Shown: one piece after another, positions 62,312 through 64,000 of the stretch
Layout: every line of letters starts with the position of its first letter
How positions within the stretch are numbered: position 1 is the stretch's first letter
Assembly (NCBI RefSeq): GCF_900104455.1
Contig: NZ_FNHB01000009.1
Location: 62,001-126,000, forward strand
DNA from: Dendrosporobacter quercicolus
GTDB taxonomy: Bacteria > Bacillota > Negativicutes > DSM-1736 > Dendrosporobacteraceae
Direction of reading: 5' to 3'
Length of the DNA stretch: 64,000 nt
Translations under genes and position numbers: made by a program
Notes under the pieces: model-generated
Database searches by the model: none
What the model was told of the DNA's origin: nothing
What the model saw: only the letters and a program-made list of their open reading frames with translations

Positions 62312-62625
62312 CTATTCGAAGAGTACAGCAATGAAGCACAGATCAGATACTACGAAGAGTATATTAAAGCACGGTCGGAATGGGATTGGTATCTACGCTG
62401 ACGGAGTGCATTACCGGCACCAATACCAAAAGCGTACTGATTGTCATCGATGATCGAGGATTTCCCGTTGGGAAAATTTATATGATTATCACGAAATCAA
62501 TTTTTCGGTTCGCACTAGAATGTCTGCAATATGGAAGAAATGCTAAAAAGCTCAATCCGCATATTGTCGAAAAGCGGCGCGAAGCTGGTGCACCAGTTAC
62601 TGATCATAGTGTGAGGAAACCTTGA
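62312..62625 (+). pseudogene. Remnant of a serine recombinase
   Basis: Two frames carry recognisable debris of a large serine recombinase N-terminal domain: YSNEAQIRYYEEYIKARSEW (from 62324, frame ends at TGA 62399-62401), then ITGTNTKSVLIVIDD and KIYMIITKSIFRFA (to about 62510), which match the family's TDEGISGTNTK and IDLIITKSISRFAR motifs. Several frameshifts or substitutions have destroyed it and its catalytic N-terminus is absent. From 62626 to 63009 I see no gene. Confidence 0.7.
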
Positions 62626-62738
62626 TATTGAAGGCGGTACGCAGGATCAGGCTGATATTGCGGAATGAGTTTTTGAGGCATTCCTAACATAAACGCATGT
62701 TTATGGGTTCTGTTTAAGGTATTAGTGACGTTCTCTTT

Positions 62739-62753
62739 CTCTCCGCCATTAAC
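62739..62753. repeat. 15-bp copy of the tRNA-Ser(CGA) 3' end
   Basis: CTCTCCGCCATTAAC is identical to 60484-60498, the acceptor strand, CCA and following bases of tRNA-Ser(CGA). It may be an old att site bounding 60494-62738. The match is short and tRNA-Ser(GGA) ends similarly. Confidence 0.5.
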
Positions 62754-63009
62754 TTAAGAATTAAGCGGCTGGAGTTTCTGTACTCCGGCTATTGTTGTTT
62801 TATTGTGTTAAAGATTCTGGTTTTGCTATGCTTTTCCTTACTAGTAGGCCTGTTTCGCTCCTACTGCCAGTGCCAAGGGGCCTGCGCTAATGAAATTTAG
62901 CGGAGTTGTTGCTGTTGACATTTGCCCGGTTAAATGATAATATATCTTTTGTCGCTGATAATTAGCTTGTTTTTTAAAATTCATAGGCCAGCGATTGGTT
63001 TAAGCAAGC

Positions 63010-63099
63010 GGAGAGATGTCCGAGTGGTTGAAGGAGCACGCCTGGAAAGCGTGTGTACGGGAAACTGTACCGAGGGTTCGAATCCCTCTCTCTCCGCCA
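63010..63099 (+). tRNA. tRNA-Ser (anticodon GGA)
   Basis: Class II tRNA: acceptor GGAGAGA with TCTCTCC, anticodon loop CTGGAAA (GGA), long variable arm (TACGGGAAACTGTA), T loop GTTCGAATCC and encoded CCA. Confidence 0.96.
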
Positions 63100-63124
63100 T
63101 ATTTATTTCCTGATGCTTTAAGCT

Positions 63125-63141
63125 GGACTGAGGCAGCTTGG
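63125..63141. repeat. Short degenerate copy of the SRP RNA 5' region
   Basis: GGACTGAGGCAGCTTGG differs by one base from 63446-63462, the start of the SRP RNA; similarity continues weakly to about 63150. The gap 63100-63442 otherwise holds only the promoter below; an open frame at 63191-63430 lacks coding character. Confidence 0.5.
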
Positions 63142-63325
63142 TTCCTGCCATAATAACCTTTGAGATGATGCGCTTATAGCCTTGCTATGAGTGCTTTTTG
63201 ATTTGTTTACACGCCCCTGGCTGGGACACACCCGAGCGGCGATGTGTTCTCCGATGTTCAATTTGATGGGTATAATGGATATAATAAATGAAATGCAGTT
63301 TCTGCTCATTCCCATGAAATCTCAC

Positions 63326-63354
63326 TTGCATTCGAATGTTATGTATAGTATAAT
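63326..63354 (+). promoter_or_regulatory. Sigma-A promoter upstream of the SRP RNA
   Basis: TTGCAT (63326-63331), 17-base spacer, TATAAT (63349-63354). Transcription would start about 80 bases before the mature SRP RNA. Confidence 0.7.
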
Positions 63355-63442
63355 GTCCTTCAGAGATGCCAGTGTATGCGCCTGTACCAAGGGCGAGTCC
63401 TTTTTCATAATGTTCACTGATGGGGTCTGATTTGTTTTTAAG

Positions 63443-63567
63443 GTCGGACTGCGGCAGCTTGGGTCTTGCGCAATGGAGACTCATGAACCCCGCCAGGTCC
63501 GGAAGGAAGCAACGGTAAGTGATCATCTTCATGTGCCGCAAGGGCGCCTGATTTGCCGTAGCCCGAC
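63443..63567 (+). ncRNA. ffs: Signal recognition particle RNA
   Basis: Contains the highly conserved apical loop region GCCAGGTCCGGAAGGAAGCA (63498-63517 or so) with the GGAA tetraloop. Flanking strands pair (GTCGG, CTGCGGCA with TGCCGTAG, CCGAC) to give the rod. Its place just before dnaX matches many Firmicutes. Exact ends are estimated from the pairing. Confidence 0.93.
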
Positions 63568-63722
63568 GTTAAAAACATAAAATATCCTGTTATAATAAAG
63601 CAGCCAGAATGCCTGGTTGCTTTTTGGCATGTAAAAAATATAAAAATGAGCTGTCAAAGGAAAAAAACCGCAGCATGTTGAAGTATGTATTTCCAGACCA
63701 GCGGCAGAGGGGAGCGGTAAGT

Positions 63723-64000
63723 ATGGCCTATGTAGCATTGTACCGACAGTGGCGGCCACAGGATTTTGAGAATCTGGTGGGACAGGAGCATATTCGGCGA
63801 ACTCTCAAAAATGCAATTGAAGTTGGGAAAATTGCCCATGCCTACCTGTTTTCAGGACCCCGCGGTACAGGCAAAACAAGTACGGCCAAGATATTGGCCA
63901 AGGCGCTGAATTGCATTCAGGGACCTACGCCCACGCCCTGTAATGTCTGCGCTAATTGTGATAAAATTACGGCAGGCACTTCAATGGATGTATTTGAAAT
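63723..64000 (+). CDS. dnaX: DNA polymerase III subunit gamma/tau, N-terminal part (cut by window edge)
   Basis: Clamp-loader ATPase. AYVALYRQWRPQDFENLVGQ is the typical N-terminus, then Walker A SGPRGTGKTSTAKILAKAL (about 43-61) and the zinc-binding CNVCANC. ATG at 63723 follows GGGGAGCGG. Only about 92 codons are in the window; the gene continues to the right. Confidence 0.96.
   Translation, partial: MAYVALYRQWRPQDFENLVGQEHIRRTLKNAIEVGKIAHAYLFSGPRGTGKTSTAKILAKALNCIQGPTPTPCNVCANCDKITAGTSMDVFE

Noticed and set aside
63191-63430. 79-codon open frame upstream of the SRP RNA
   Set aside because: Overlaps a clear promoter, has no ribosome site, and its sequence looks non-coding.

Overview
The window looks like a chromosomal segment of a spore-former-related Firmicute that has an outer membrane (class Negativicutes, probably the Sporomusa group). 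Gram-negative envelope genes (TolC-type channel, RND pump, TonB-dependent receptor, an intimin-like beta-barrel, LapA) lie beside Firmicute hallmarks (T-box leader, small-basic/DUF881 pair, AGGAGG ribosome sites, consensus sigma-A promoters). This placement is inferred from gene families; no marker gene was compared with a database.

Layout. 1-4930: a molybdenum aldehyde oxidoreductase (running off the left edge) with a sigma-54 promoter, preceded by its likely sigma-54 activator. 5.1-8.4 kb: a small unknown protein, the DUF881/small-basic membrane pair, CcdA and a phospholipid-type methyltransferase. 8.4-14.9 kb: a four-gene Cus/Czc-type metal efflux operon behind three 11-bp-phased direct repeats. 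15.0-16.1 kb: a MarR regulator with a palindromic operator and a YczE/YitT-type membrane protein.

16.46-28.5 kb: an accessory island in a tRNA-Arg(CCT) gene. The 45-bp 3' half of the tRNA recurs at 28433-28477, and a shorter copy at 19682 splits the island in two. Element A (16.5-19.7 kb) carries one large gene, an HD-domain/GHKL-ATPase fusion that is the best candidate here for a little-known defence system. Element B (19.7-28.5 kb) carries an IS256 copy, a tyrosine recombinase with a nonsense codon, a divergent repressor/Cro-like switch with four GTTTA-N5-TAAAC operators, an inverse autotransporter pseudogene, a secreted-protein pseudogene split by an IS3-family element, and several small genes, two of them broken. 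Next come two tandem TctC-type lipoproteins; the second copy was duplicated together with a piece of the tRNA tail.

31.2-39.4 kb: tRNA-Thr(CGT), a polar amino acid ABC transporter with an M20 amidohydrolase (no ATPase gene in the cluster) behind a promoter-leader-terminator unit, a YkvI-type transporter under a T-box, LapA, and a glutamate synthase small-subunit-like oxidoreductase. 39.7-50.6 kb: MFS carriers, a diguanylate cyclase, a corrinoid adenosyltransferase, a heterodimeric ABC exporter, fumarase C and a Crp/Fnr regulator. 50.7-54.9 kb: a compact operon of TonB receptor, small membrane protein, [FeFe]-hydrogenase-like protein and FmdE-like protein, a combination I do not recognise as a described pathway.

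55.3-64 kb: DUF421 protein, nitroreductase, amino acid-binding protein, AraC regulator with DUF2000 protein, TadA, tRNA-Ser(CGA), an ATPase/DUF4143 gene and serine-recombinase debris that look like a second tRNA-linked insertion, tRNA-Ser(GGA), the SRP RNA and the start of dnaX.
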